Shown: piece by piece, positions 33,552-42,517 of the stretch
Layout of the letters: every line of letters begins with the position of its first letter
Numbering within the stretch: position 1 is the stretch's first letter
Assembly: GCA_002786855.1 (NCBI GenBank)
Contig: PCUU01000024.1
Coordinates: 62,001 to 126,000 of the forward strand
DNA: 64,000 nucleotides
From: Cytophagales bacterium CG12_big_fil_rev_8_21_14_0_65_40_12
Lineage (GTDB): Bacteria; Bacteroidota; Bacteroidia; Cytophagales; Cyclobacteriaceae
Reading direction: 5' to 3'
The notes under the pieces: generated by a model
Database searches by the model: none
Seen by the model: the letters and a program-made list of their open reading frames with translations, nothing else
Told to the model about the DNA's origin: nothing
Program-made: the position numbers and the translations under genes

Positions 33552-35039
33552 ATGAAAAAGACTATCCTAATTGTATTATGCCTTTTCGCAATGGTATTCA
33601 CTGCCACTTCGAAGCCTTTACACAGGGTTAGCAGTACTCTTCTTTTGGTTGAACAACACGATGAGCCAGCGCAAGCACAAGATGATCATCACACCGAAAC
33701 AGGCACTGAAGAGCATACTTCTCCTCCAGGTTGGTCCGTAATTCCTTTCGTTCTATTGCTAGTGATGATTGCTACAGGACCTCTGTTTTATGAGCATTTT
33801 TGGCACAAGAACTATCCAATCGTTGCTGTATCATTGGCTTCTGTAGTGGTACTATATTACCTCTTCGGGATTGGGGACGTCAATCACCCTGTTCATGCAT
33901 TAGCAGAATACATTCAATTTATAGCGTTACTTTCTTCATTATATATTGCCTCTGGTGGTATTATGATCAATGTGGATAAGAAAGCCACACCCATCACCAA
34001 TGTTGGCTTGTTGATCATTGGTGCAATAATCTCCAATCTTATAGGAACTACCGGGGCATCAATGCTTTTGGTACGCCCGTTCATTCGATTGAACAAAGGA
34101 AGGATTCAGCCCTACCATATTATTTTCTTCATTTTTATGGTAAGCAATATTGGTGGTGCACTTACTCCAATTGGCGACCCCCCTCTGTTTTTGGGTTTTC
34201 TGAAAGGAGTGCCTTTTACCTGGACCATTGCACATAACTTTCTGCCTTGGGCCACTGCCTTGGGAATATTGGCGGTTCTCTTTTATATTTTCGATAAAAG
34301 GAACACTGATGAAGACCCAGACGAAGTGCCAGATTATACCAACAAGACCACTATTTTGGGCGCCAGAAACTTCTTTTGGTTGGCGGTAATCATTGGCTCT
34401 GTTTTCTTGGACCCGAATGTTATTGAAGGCGTTCCTGCCATTCACTATCATGGTCAAAAATTTTCCTTTTTAAGGGAGCTGATCATGTTCTCTGTCGGCT
34501 TCTTCTCTTATAGGTTCGCTGACAAACGAGCAATCAAAGGCAATGAGTTTAATTTTGAACCCATACGTGAGGTAGCATTTATTTTCGTGGGGATTTTTGG
34601 TACCATGATGCCCGCTCTCGCACTGGTAAGTGAATTTGCCCAATCAGAAACTGGGGTTGCTCTAATTAGTCCCAACACTTTGTATTGGGGCACTGGTGTT
34701 CTATCAGGTTTCTTGGACAACGCGCCTACCTATTTAAACTTCTTGGCAGCTGCCTTGGCTTCGCAAGGAGGGGATATTAATGTGATTGCCGATGTTCAGA
34801 ACTACGCCAACGGTGGAGTTTATGAAGATTCAATCATCAATTTAATTGCAATCGCTGTGGGAGCCGTGTTCTTTGGCGCAATGACCTACATTGGTAATGG
34901 CCCCAATTTTATGGTGAAGTCAATCGCTGAACAAACCGGTATCCATATGCCTTCTTTCTTTGGCTATATTCTTAGATATTCCATCCCGATATTGCTTCCG
35001 ATCTTCTTTGTGATTTGGATTCTTTTCTTCTTGATTTAG
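33552..35039 (+). CDS. nhaD: NhaD-type sodium/proton antiporter
   Basis: A 495-residue inner-membrane antiporter of the ArsB/NhaD superfamily, exchanging Na+ (or Li+) for H+. About 11-12 hydrophobic segments are visible. Family hallmarks include IIGAIISNLIGTTGASMLL and NIGGALTPIGDPPLFLGFL near residues 155-225, and GFLDNAPTYLNF near 395. The first 20 residues look like a cleavable signal, followed by a His/Asp/Glu-rich stretch (DDHHTETGTEEH) before the first helix, an exported N-terminal tail. This fits a marine bacterium dependent on sodium gradients. Confidence 0.93.
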   Translation: MKKTILIVLCLFAMVFTATSKPLHRVSSTLLLVEQHDEPAQAQDDHHTETGTEEHTSPPGWSVIPFVLLLVMIATGPLFYEHFWHKNYPIVAVSLASVVVLYYLFGIGDVNHPVHALAEYIQFIALLSSLYIASGGIMINVDKKATPITNVGLLIIGAIISNLIGTTGASMLLVRPFIRLNKGRIQPYHIIFFIFMVSNIGGALTPIGDPPLFLGFLKGVPFTWTIAHNFLPWATALGILAVLFYIFDKRNTDEDPDEVPDYTNKTTILGARNFFWLAVIIGSVFLDPNVIEGVPAIHYHGQKFSFLRELIMFSVGFFSYRFADKRAIKGNEFNFEPIREVAFIFVGIFGTMMPALALVSEFAQSETGVALISPNTLYWGTGVLSGFLDNAPTYLNFLAAALASQGGDINVIADVQNYANGGVYEDSIINLIAIAVGAVFFGAMTYIGNGPNFMVKSIAEQTGIHMPSFFGYILRYSIPILLPIFFVIWILFFLI

Positions 35040-35111
35040 TAGCGACAAACTTTTAGATGATTCATTCCGTTGGGGATTCAACAAAAGTTGGTTAAATTAA
35101 TCATTTAGAGA

Positions 35112-35339
35112 ATGCCCATGAATAGCCTATACTTTGATCTGGTGCTTAGCGGTCTTACCTATGTCATCTTGACCTACTTGTCCTTTATGCTAATGAAGAA
35201 AAGAAAATCAAGGATTGACAATGATGACGATGGAGGGATTGGCTTGGTCTCAGGCACCCCAAAAATTGACCTGCCACCAGGGGTAGTTTGGTCCGATAGT
35301 CCAAGAACTTTTAAAGATCACCCTCAGGAGGTCTTTTGA
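35112..35339 (+). CDS. small single-helix membrane protein
   Basis: A 75-residue hypothetical protein. One hydrophobic helix (about 9-28) is followed by a basic patch (MKKRKSR) and an acidic linker (DNDDDGG), then a Pro-rich tail. It overlaps the convergent fur-family gene by 16 bp. I do not recognise the family. Its position 72 bp after nhaD allows co-transcription. Confidence 0.6.
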   Translation: MPMNSLYFDLVLSGLTYVILTYLSFMLMKKRKSRIDNDDDGGIGLVSGTPKIDLPPGVVWSDSPRTFKDHPQEVF

Positions 35340-35761
35340 ATTCCATTCTTACACTTGTCGCAAATTCCTGTTATTAGAAAGTTACTCTCCTCCGCAGTGA
35401 ACCCACGCGGAAGTTTCACCGATGGAATTTCTACATGCTCCAAACAAATGGTTTGTTCGCATTCATTACACTTAAAATGAATATGGTTATGCTGATGGTC
35501 TCCATCAGAACATTCATCGGCACAAAGTGCATATCGAATGCCTCCTTTATCATCGAGGATCTTATGAATCATTCCACGGTCGAGGAAAGATTTTAGGGTT
35601 CGATAAATAGTCACCCGGTCGTATTTACCATCCACAGCAGACTCAATATCGGCATGAGAAATCGCGATATTATTATTCAAAAAGACCTCAATAACATCGG
35701 CTCTCCCTTGAGTGAGTCTTAAATCATGATCCTTCAATAATGTCTTTACGTGTGCCTCCAC
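35324..35761 (-). CDS. Fur family metal-dependent repressor
   Basis: A 145-residue Fur-family regulator. The winged helix is at about 1-80 (LRLTQGRADVIEVFL, YDRVTIYRTLKSFLDRGMIHKI). The metal-binding dimerisation part has HQHNHIHFKCNECEQTICLEHVEIP and GICDKC, with two CxxC pairs for structural zinc. It may sense iron, zinc or peroxide; the His-rich HQHNHIH resembles Fur/Zur. The start is GTG at 35761, since a stop lies two codons further upstream and no ATG fits. It is convergent with the small membrane protein gene. Confidence 0.9.
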   Translation of the reverse strand: MEAHVKTLLKDHDLRLTQGRADVIEVFLNNNIAISHADIESAVDGKYDRVTIYRTLKSFLDRGMIHKILDDKGGIRYALCADECSDGDHQHNHIHFKCNECEQTICLEHVEIPSVKLPRGFTAEESNFLITGICDKCKNGIQKTS

Positions 35762-35824
35762 TTTTCAAAGATAATTAATCATTTCCTATAATGACCATGA
35801 GATACTTCGGGTTCCCCAAAGCCG

Positions 35825-36148
35825 TTAATTACTTCCCTTTCGTCTGAAAATCTTGGTTAAAGAGTTAAATATCTTCTTTTGCCATTTCCAAAAAAAATCA
35901 AATTGCCCGAGGAGCGTTCCATAGACCATTAACAAAATCTGGTACAATGGAAACACAAGAAGAATGTAAAGCAGCGCTCCCTTCATCCCAACGATCTCCT
36001 GTATTCCGAAAAGTTTGAAAACAAACGGTTTTAAAAAAACCACGGAACTTCCTGTAAGCGTGAATACAATAAGCACCAGCACCACTTGCGTAATGGATTT
36101 TAAGTGCCATCGCTCTTGCATTTTCACTAAAAATTTATTGTCTGCCAA
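35825..36148 (-). CDS. DUF6787-like membrane protein
   Basis: A 107-residue protein with two membrane helices (about 21-41 and 58-79) and a C-terminal segment GQFDFFWKWQKKIF. This resembles the small DUF6787 family of Bacteroidota as I remember it. The longest frame starts with TTG at 36148; an ATG at 36121 (MQERWHLKS) is an alternative. I kept the longer form because the extra residues resemble the amphipathic start of relatives. Function is unknown. It is upstream of the fur-family gene, same strand, 63 bp apart. Confidence 0.65.
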   Translation of the reverse strand: MADNKFLVKMQERWHLKSITQVVLVLIVFTLTGSSVVFLKPFVFKLFGIQEIVGMKGALLYILLVFPLYQILLMVYGTLLGQFDFFWKWQKKIFNSLTKIFRRKGSN

Positions 36149-36296
36149 AATTGATAAGGGTTGTAAATGGGGACGAAGTTATACATGTTGATTCGAAAGC
36201 CCAACTTTCGCGAAATTCTGACTTAAAAAAACTTCATATGCATAGACTTGAGCTGATTATTTCAATAAATTACATGTCTAACTAATATGTTCGATC

Positions 36297-37223
36297 ATGC
36301 ACGATTTAAGCAAGTTCCAAAGAATGATGGTTTGTCTGGACCTGACTGAAATGGACAAGCATCTGATTCAATATGCCTCCATGGTAGCGAGCGTTTTTGA
36401 GATTAATTCGGTCTATTTTTACCATGTGACAGAATCCTTTGAGCTTCCTCCAGAAATTCAAGAAAAGTACCCTGACTTGGTTGCTCCTCTAGACGAAACT
36501 CTCGTGCATGAAATAAAGGGTAAGCTTGAGCAAGACTTCGTCAAGCCCGAAAGCTGTGATGTACATGTGCTGGTTTCTACAGGAAACAAAACTGATGAGG
36601 TACTCAAAATGGCCAAAATCAAAGTGGTGGATTTAATGCTTTTAGGACGAAAAAAGACTTTCAGTGGCACTGGCCTCAATTCAAGAAAGATCGCCAAGAG
36701 CGCTCCATCTTCTGTCATTTTTGTGCCCGAAAAACCTCCGATGGAGTTGAAAAAAATAATGGTGGCCGTTGATTTTTCCAACCACTCGCGCATGGCCTTC
36801 GAAATTGGAATGGCACTGCAACGAAAAACTGGAGCCATTTTGCTAAGTAACAACGTTTATAAAGTGCCCAATGGCTATTACAAATCCGGAAAAACTTACG
36901 AGGAATTTGCCGAGATTATGCTAGAGAATACAAGGCGCGATTGCGAAAAGTTTTTCAAAAAAATTAATCTCGAAGGCATAACCTATGACCATACCTATGC
37001 CTTAGATGACGACCCTCATCCCGCTGATAAAATCTATCGGACAGGTTCTGAAAATGGTGTGGATATAATTGTGCTTGGTTCGAAAGGAAGAACGAGTGCG
37101 GCCGCGTTTTTAATCGGTAGTGTGGCTGAAAAACTTGTTATGGAAAGTGGTGATATTCCGTTGTTCTTGGTCAAAGAAGGCAAGGAGAATGTTGGTTTAC
37201 TTGAAGCACTTTTCAGGCTCTAG
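36297..37223 (+). CDS. tandem universal stress protein
   Basis: A 308-residue protein of two UspA domains. Domain 1 (about 8-148) starts RMMVCLDLTEMDKHLIQYA; domain 2 (about 153-297) starts KKIMVAVDFSNHSRMAFEIG. Domain 2 ends with VLGSKGRTSAAAFLIGSVAEKLV, the ATP-binding G-x2-G-x9-G(S/T) pattern. Domain 1 has the related LLGRKKTFSGTGLNSRKIA. It probably binds ATP and protects cells under stress or stasis. It is a single gene whose stop abuts the stop of the convergent lipoprotein gene with no gap. Confidence 0.92.
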   Translation: MHDLSKFQRMMVCLDLTEMDKHLIQYASMVASVFEINSVYFYHVTESFELPPEIQEKYPDLVAPLDETLVHEIKGKLEQDFVKPESCDVHVLVSTGNKTDEVLKMAKIKVVDLMLLGRKKTFSGTGLNSRKIAKSAPSSVIFVPEKPPMELKKIMVAVDFSNHSRMAFEIGMALQRKTGAILLSNNVYKVPNGYYKSGKTYEEFAEIMLENTRRDCEKFFKKINLEGITYDHTYALDDDPHPADKIYRTGSENGVDIIVLGSKGRTSAAAFLIGSVAEKLVMESGDIPLFLVKEGKENVGLLEALFRL

Positions 37224-37805
37224 TTAATTTCCAATAACTGCTTTTAAACTATAGCTCAAATCGCTTTTCAAGAGCATGTCTTGATTTCCTATTATCGAGA
37301 AGCTTGAAATTCTGTTCATGCCAGCGTCAAAGCTAAAATTTAGATTGAGTTCTTTATCGAATTCATAAACGGTATTATTCTCTCTTGAGAGAATTCGAAT
37401 ATTTGTGAGTTGTTCATTAAGGTAGTTGTATTCGATTAATCGGACTGTGGCTTTTTGTCCTTTAGCTTCATCAATTATTTTCTTTTGGTTTTCGCCAAGA
37501 GGAAATTCTTCAGTTACATAGGCCGTTTCTAAGCCCAGCTTATTGATATCAGCCTGATAAAATAAGGCCAATTGTGCCTTCCATTGACTGGCCGAATCCA
37601 ACTCAATGCTGATCGTCTCCGTTTCACCATTAACGGTGAGCATCTTAGTAAAACTTGGTTTCTCTTTGGCCAAGAGCTCCGCTTGCTGATCTAATAATTC
37701 CACAAGATCAAAATAAATCCCAGTTCTAATCGGCTCAGATTTTTGACCTTCATCGCATCCCCACAATGCAATCACAACAAATAAGAATAGGTATTTCAAT
37801 TTCAT
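37224..37805 (-). CDS. unknown lipoprotein downstream of gpmI
   Basis: A 193-residue predicted lipoprotein (lipobox ALWGC, Cys17). The mature part is mixed helix and strand, with no motif I recognise. It may belong to a small Bacteroidota-specific family. It overlaps gpmI by 4 bp (ATGA), so it is co-translated with a glycolytic enzyme, an odd pairing. The stop meets the universal stress protein stop exactly. Confidence 0.7.
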   Translation of the reverse strand: MKLKYLFLFVVIALWGCDEGQKSEPIRTGIYFDLVELLDQQAELLAKEKPSFTKMLTVNGETETISIELDSASQWKAQLALFYQADINKLGLETAYVTEEFPLGENQKKIIDEAKGQKATVRLIEYNYLNEQLTNIRILSRENNTVYEFDKELNLNFSFDAGMNRISSFSIIGNQDMLLKSDLSYSLKAVIGN

Positions 37806-39319
37806 ATAAGAATGTTTCCTGTCATTTCCGCTGGTCTTTCAACACCCATTAATTGAAGAATGGTTGGGGCCAAATCGCCTAATTTACCATCTTTCATTTG
37901 AGGTCGCAGCTCATTGTCAACGAGAATACAAGGCACCAAGTTCGTAGTATGTGCAGTATTTGGGCTTCCATCAGGATTAATCATAATATCGGAATTGCCA
38001 TGATCCGCTATTACTATCGTGGTATACCCGTTTTTAAGCGCTGCTGCAATCACAGTTTCAGCACAAGCATCTACTGTTTCACAAGCCTTAACCGCAGCTT
38101 CGAAAACACCGGTATGACCGACCATATCTGGATTGGCAAAGTTCAGGCACACAAAATCAACCTCCTGTTTATCCAATTCCTTTACAATGGCCTCTTTTAT
38201 GTCGTTTGCACTCATCTCTGGTTGCAAATCGTAAGTGGCTACCTTTGGAGATGGGCAGAGAATTCTAGTTTCGCCTTCAAAAACTGTTTCCCTACCTCCA
38301 CTAAAGAAGAAGGTCACATGTGGATATTTCTCTGTTTCGGCTATTCTGATCTGCTTTTTGCCTGCATCGGCCAGTACTTCACCGAGTGTATTCTTAAGGT
38401 TATCCTTATCGAACATTACATGAACACCCTTGAAAGAATCATCATAGTTGGTCATGGTGACATAGTACAGATCTAAGGCATTCATATTTTGCTCCGGGAA
38501 GTCCTTTTGAGTTAAAGCTTGCGTAATTTCTCTTCCTCTGTCTGTCCTAAAGTTGAAGCAAAGCACTACATCTTCTTCCTCAATATTGCCAATTGGCTTA
38601 CCGTTATTGGCATGGATAATTGGTTGAATAAATTCATCGGTAACACCAGCAGCATAAGATTTCTTGATGCTTTCTTGGATATTTTCAGTGGCCTCTCCAA
38701 CACCATTTACCATGGCGTCATAGGCCAATTTTACCCTTTCCCAACGGTTATCACGGTCCATGGCAAAGTACCTTCCAACTACGGAAGCTACTGTTCCTGT
38801 AGTTTTGGCCATGTGGGCTTCTAAATCCGCCATATAAGCACTTCCTCCTTTTGGATCCGTATCTCGCCCATCCATAAAGGCATGGACAAACACCTCTTTA
38901 AGCCCGTTTTCATGGGCAATCGTCAATAAACCTTTTAAATGATCGATGTGAGAATGTACACCACCATCTGAAAGTAATCCAATGAAATGGACTTTCTTGT
39001 CATTTGATTTAGCATAAGAAATGGCGTCTTTCAAAGTCTCATTTTCAGCCAAAGTACCTTCTTCAACGGCTTTATTCACTTTGACTAAATCTTGATAAAC
39101 GACTCTTCCTGCACCAATATTCATATGGCCCACTTCAGAATTACCCATCTGCCCTACTGGCAAACCAACCGCCAAACCCGAGGCTTCAAGTTTACTATGA
39201 GCATAGTTTTTATACAGAGAATCTACAAAAGGTGTTTTGGCATGATCAATTGCTGAAACCGCTGAATTGGTGCCAATTCCCCAACCATCTAGGATCATTA
39301 AGAGTACGCGTTTTTCCAT
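37802..39319 (-). CDS. gpmI: 2,3-bisphosphoglycerate-independent phosphoglycerate mutase
   Basis: Mn-dependent phosphoglycerate mutase of glycolysis (alkaline phosphatase superfamily), 505 residues. Asp11 in LMILDGWGIG and the phosphoserine Ser61 in MGNSEVGHMNIG are present. The insertion domain follows with FMDGRDTDP and GRYFAMDRDNRW, and the second metal site with NFANPDMVGHTG, IADHGNSD and NTAHTTN. It is full length with all motifs intact. It overlaps the downstream lipoprotein gene by 4 bp and is divergent from the DUF4783 gene. Confidence 0.97.
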   Translation of the reverse strand: MEKRVLLMILDGWGIGTNSAVSAIDHAKTPFVDSLYKNYAHSKLEASGLAVGLPVGQMGNSEVGHMNIGAGRVVYQDLVKVNKAVEEGTLAENETLKDAISYAKSNDKKVHFIGLLSDGGVHSHIDHLKGLLTIAHENGLKEVFVHAFMDGRDTDPKGGSAYMADLEAHMAKTTGTVASVVGRYFAMDRDNRWERVKLAYDAMVNGVGEATENIQESIKKSYAAGVTDEFIQPIIHANNGKPIGNIEEEDVVLCFNFRTDRGREITQALTQKDFPEQNMNALDLYYVTMTNYDDSFKGVHVMFDKDNLKNTLGEVLADAGKKQIRIAETEKYPHVTFFFSGGRETVFEGETRILCPSPKVATYDLQPEMSANDIKEAIVKELDKQEVDFVCLNFANPDMVGHTGVFEAAVKACETVDACAETVIAAALKNGYTTIVIADHGNSDIMINPDGSPNTAHTTNLVPCILVDNELRPQMKDGKLGDLAPTILQLMGVERPAEMTGNILI

Positions 39320-39323
39320 AGGG

Positions 39324-39331
39324 CAAATATA
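39324..39331 (-). promoter_or_regulatory. TAnnTTTG box upstream of gpmI
   Basis: Reads TATATTTG on the minus strand, 4 bp before the gpmI ATG, so a transcript from it would be nearly leaderless. No TTTG is found at the usual distance upstream, hence the low confidence. Confidence 0.3.
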
Positions 39332-39449
39332 TTATATTCTCTCTGGGTTTGTAAGTCTTTATCGATTGTCTTAATTTGGATGAGAACTTGCTGAATGGAA
39401 ATAATAACTGGCATTGTTTTCGTTATGGTCAGCAGCTAAGTCGTTCAAA

Positions 39450-39863
39450 ATGAGGTATCAAAACTTAAGTAGGTCTTTAACTTTTCTTTGTTTGTTGGCC
39501 ATAGGCTTTTACAGCTTTGCTCAAACAAATGAAGAAATAATTATAAATAACGTTCAGGAGGCCTTAAAGTCTTCGAGTTCGCGGGAGCTGGCCAAGTACC
39601 TAAGCGACCGAGTTGAAATTAAGTTAGAGAACGAGAAAAAAGACTACAGTGCCAACCAAGCCGAAATAGTTTTAAAGCAATTCTTTCAGCAGCATCCTGC
39701 TAGTGAAACTGAGTTTATCCATGAAGGCAATTCGGCAGGTGGGATTATTTACGCCATTGGCTCTTACACTTCTGGTAATCAGAAATACAGAGTAGTGGTG
39801 CGCGCTAAGAAATACGAAGATCAGTACAAAATCTACCGATTAGAATTTACTGAAGACCGTTAA
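39450..39863 (+). CDS. DUF4783-like secreted protein
   Basis: A 137-residue exported protein (Sec signal to about residue 24, ending SFAQ). The mature part begins TNEEIIINNVQEALKSSSSRELAKYL and has an NTF2-like alternation of helix and strands ending YKIYRLEFTEDR, matching the small DUF4783 family of Bacteroidota. The frame runs 12 codons further upstream, but only the ATG at 39450 puts the signal at the N-terminus. It is followed 30 bp later by nadC. No function is known. Confidence 0.8.
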   Translation: MRYQNLSRSLTFLCLLAIGFYSFAQTNEEIIINNVQEALKSSSSRELAKYLSDRVEIKLENEKKDYSANQAEIVLKQFFQQHPASETEFIHEGNSAGGIIYAIGSYTSGNQKYRVVVRAKKYEDQYKIYRLEFTEDR

Positions 39864-39893
39864 GCAAGCCAATCTATTTGTTAATTTTGGTCT

Positions 39894-40754
39894 ATGTGGC
39901 CAAAATACATCAACGAAGACTCTCTCGATCAATTTATTAATTCAGCATTAGCCGAAGATATTGGCGATGGTGATCACTCCTCACTTGCTTCTATACCAGA
40001 AGACGCAAAAAATGGCGCTTTCCTTTTGATGAAGGATAGCGGTATCATCGCTGGTATTGACCTTGCAAAAGTCATCTTCAAAAAACTAGATCCAAATATT
40101 GAAATTGAAGCCTTGGTCGAAGATGGTGAGCCTGTTCTTCGAGGTGACATCATTATGAAGCTTCATGGCAATTCAAGAGCAATTTTAGCTGGCGAACGCC
40201 TCATGCTCAATTGTATGCAACGCATGAGCGGGATTGCCACTTATACCAACAAATTGGCTAAGCTTATTTCACACACCAAAACCAAACTTTTAGATACGCG
40301 AAAGACGACTCCTAATTTTCGCTTGATGGAAAAATGGGCAGTACAAATCGGTGGAGGAGTAAATCATAGATTCGGTCTTTTTGATATGATTATGTTGAAA
40401 GATAATCACAATGACTTTGCTGGAGGTATTACTCAAGCGGTTTCAGCAACCCAGGAATATTTAGCAGCAACAGGCAGGGATTTAAAAATTGAAGTTGAAA
40501 CTAGGAATTTGGATGAAGTTAAAGAAGTATTGAGCTTACCAGGAGTGCATAGAATCATGCTCGACAACATGAGCCCAAAGTTGATGAGGGAAGCACTGGC
40601 ACTGATCCAAGGCCGTTTAGAAACAGAAGCTTCCGGTGGCATTAGCGAAACAACCATTCAGGCCGTGGCCGAGACTGGTGTAGACTTTATTTCCGTTGGA
40701 GCATTGACCCACTCTGCCAAGAGTTTGGACATTAGTCTTAAAGCCGAAAATTAA
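39894..40754 (+). CDS. nadC: nicotinate-nucleotide diphosphorylase (carboxylating)
   Basis: Quinolinate phosphoribosyltransferase of de novo NAD synthesis, converting quinolinate and PRPP to nicotinate mononucleotide. Motifs are AEDIGDGDHSS near residue 17, LMLNCMQRMSGIAT near 103, LLDTRKTTPNFRLMEKWAVQIGG near 132 when read in two parts, MLKDNHN, and the PRPP-site EASGGISETT. 286 residues is full length. No nadA or nadB is in the window. Confidence 0.96.
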   Translation: MWPKYINEDSLDQFINSALAEDIGDGDHSSLASIPEDAKNGAFLLMKDSGIIAGIDLAKVIFKKLDPNIEIEALVEDGEPVLRGDIIMKLHGNSRAILAGERLMLNCMQRMSGIATYTNKLAKLISHTKTKLLDTRKTTPNFRLMEKWAVQIGGGVNHRFGLFDMIMLKDNHNDFAGGITQAVSATQEYLAATGRDLKIEVETRNLDEVKEVLSLPGVHRIMLDNMSPKLMREALALIQGRLETEASGGISETTIQAVAETGVDFISVGALTHSAKSLDISLKAEN

Positions 40755-40755
40755 T

Positions 40756-40851
40756 TTGAAACGCGACAAACGCAATTTTTTAGTCTTAATGATTGAAGCC
40801 TTGGTTTTGATCCTTATGTTTGTGTTCCTTTTTCGACACTGTGTTAGTTAG
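40756..40851 (+). CDS. possible 31-residue membrane peptide
   Basis: A TTG at 40756, one base after the nadC stop, opens a frame encoding a basic N-terminus (KRDKRN), one hydrophobic helix (FLVLMIEALVLILMFVFLF) and a short tail. The composition is that of a genuine small membrane protein, but the start is weak and nothing else supports expression. It could be chance. Confidence 0.3.
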   Translation: MKRDKRNFLVLMIEALVLILMFVFLFRHCVS

Positions 40852-40866
40852 CAGGGATTTTTAATC

Positions 40867-41346
40867 ATGATTGTAAAGACAAAAAAATACGCTTTAGATA
40901 AAAAAGCCTACATACGCGCTGGAATGCGCAATATTTTAAAAGAACAATGGTGGGTAGTATTGATAGCCGTTGCTATTTCTTCGATGACCTTTGTAATCCC
41001 ATCCAACTGGTGGTGGATTGGTGCCATGATCGCCTTCGTGCTTTACATACTTTTTTGGTTGATTCAATTTACTGGGGTTACTCAATTAGAGCAAAGCAAA
41101 ATGCTCTTCGAAAAACTCTCCTACGAGATTGACAGCCGACAAATCTTAATCAAGCTGAATTCCAAACAAGGAATGCCCATGAAATGGGAGCAAATCAAAA
41201 CCGCTTGGGTAGATAAAAAGCAATTTGTTTTGGTGGTGAACAAGGCGCAAATGATGCTCTTTCCTTTTGGTGTTTTCAAAACAGAAAACGAAATCAAATT
41301 CGTGGAAACCATCATGAAGAGAAAAGGCTTACTCAAAGAGAAATAA
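40867..41346 (+). CDS. YcxB-like membrane protein
   Basis: A 159-residue protein with two membrane helices (about 29-45 and 49-68, the second rich in Trp and Ile). A C-terminal cytoplasmic domain follows with MPMKWEQIKTAWVDKKQFVL and an ending FVETIMKRKGL, the pattern of the YcxB-like family. Function is unknown. It is followed by a clear intrinsic terminator. Confidence 0.75.
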   Translation: MIVKTKKYALDKKAYIRAGMRNILKEQWWVVLIAVAISSMTFVIPSNWWWIGAMIAFVLYILFWLIQFTGVTQLEQSKMLFEKLSYEIDSRQILIKLNSKQGMPMKWEQIKTAWVDKKQFVLVVNKAQMMLFPFGVFKTENEIKFVETIMKRKGLLKEK

Positions 41347-41370
41347 AATATTCAAATTGAAAATTTACTG

Positions 41371-41401
41371 AGCACTGCCGTTTACTGGCCGTGCTTTTTT
41401 T
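41371..41401 (+). terminator. intrinsic terminator after the YcxB-like gene
   Basis: AGCACTGCC (41371-41379) pairs with GGCCGTGCT (41387-41395) with one mismatch and a 7-base loop, followed by a T-run to 41401. It lies 6 bp before the start of the EamA gene. Confidence 0.8.
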
Positions 41402-41406
41402 GTTTA

Positions 41407-42321
41407 TTGCCATCAAAAAAATTGAACACGCGCTCGTACATCGAAGGCATATTGGCCTCATTTCTTTTCGGATGTACGCCAGTGTTTATAAAAAAAGTAA
41501 GCGCTAACGCATATACAATTGGTGTCGTGCGATTGGCCATTGCTTCAATCTTAGTCTACTTTCTATTTGTTGGCTACAAAAGACTTAAAGGTTTAAATAA
41601 AAAGGATTGGAAATCGCTGGCCGTGATAGGATTGGTTTTTGGACTGCATTGGGTCACCTATTTCACGGCTGTGAAAACAGCAACTCCTTCGCTTGCAATT
41701 TTAGGCGTTTCCTCCTTCGGTATTTATCTGCTTCTTTTTGATTGGTTGATTCATAAGAAAAAACCCACCGCATTCAATTGGGCAATGATAGCATTGGCGG
41801 TCTGTGGAATTCTATTGATCGTACCAGAATTTACGCTCGGTAATAACTACACCTTGGGCCTTTTAATCGCACTTGTGAGCGCCTTTTTCTTTGCAATTTT
41901 GCCATTGCTTCAACAGAAAAATAAGCACATCCATTCTTATACAAGAGCATGGGGTCAATACAGTTTTGCGCTTATCTTCTTTACCTTTTTCATTTCAGAA
42001 ACTGAATGGAATTTGTCTCCATCAGATTGGGGATATTTGGGGATTTTAGCCATTCTATGCACGCTTGGGGCGCATACACTTTGGTTGCGCGCCACTACAA
42101 ATTTGCCCAACACCTCATCAGGTTTGATCTACTATTTGAGTATTCCCGTTGCCATGATTGTCAGCTATTTCTTTCTGGACGAAGCAATGCCCGCTCAAAA
42201 AATTCTTGGAGCTGTTTTAATCGTTATGTCCAATGTAATTGGCGTGGGACGACAAATCCTTAGAAACCAAATTGCAAAAAGAGACTTGAGTAATTCAGAG
42301 ATCAAAATAAATCAAGGATGA
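41407..42321 (+). CDS. EamA/DMT family transporter
   Basis: A 304-residue inner-membrane protein of about ten helices arranged as two EamA repeats (repeat 1 about 10-140, repeat 2 about 150-285). The signs are FLFGCTPVFIKKVS near the N-terminus and YYLSIPVAMIVSYFFLDEAMPAQKILGAVLI read as the end of repeat 2. Substrate is unknown; relatives export amino acids or metabolites. The start is a TTG at 41407 right after a terminator, and no suitable ATG is near. The N-terminal residues before the first helix fit. Confidence 0.85.
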   Translation: MPSKKLNTRSYIEGILASFLFGCTPVFIKKVSANAYTIGVVRLAIASILVYFLFVGYKRLKGLNKKDWKSLAVIGLVFGLHWVTYFTAVKTATPSLAILGVSSFGIYLLLFDWLIHKKKPTAFNWAMIALAVCGILLIVPEFTLGNNYTLGLLIALVSAFFFAILPLLQQKNKHIHSYTRAWGQYSFALIFFTFFISETEWNLSPSDWGYLGILAILCTLGAHTLWLRATTNLPNTSSGLIYYLSIPVAMIVSYFFLDEAMPAQKILGAVLIVMSNVIGVGRQILRNQIAKRDLSNSEIKINQG

Positions 42322-42517
42322 CCTCGGCATTTTCTTTGATTCGCTAAGCCGTTGAGACTCGCCTTACTTTTTCAAGTTTTGTAATGGGATGGATCAACAC
42401 GACAATCAATACTCAATCAATTCTATAGTTTGATCTACAACGTTTTGATTAATAACTCCTGAAAACAGGCCATTCTCAATAATCAAATATTGAAGAAGGT
42501 ATAAATTTCGCGGCTGT

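Noticed and set aside
42322-42517. Possible attachment site or small RNA before the AAA ATPase
   Set aside because: No repeat of the downstream gene end, no integrase and no convincing hairpin were seen.
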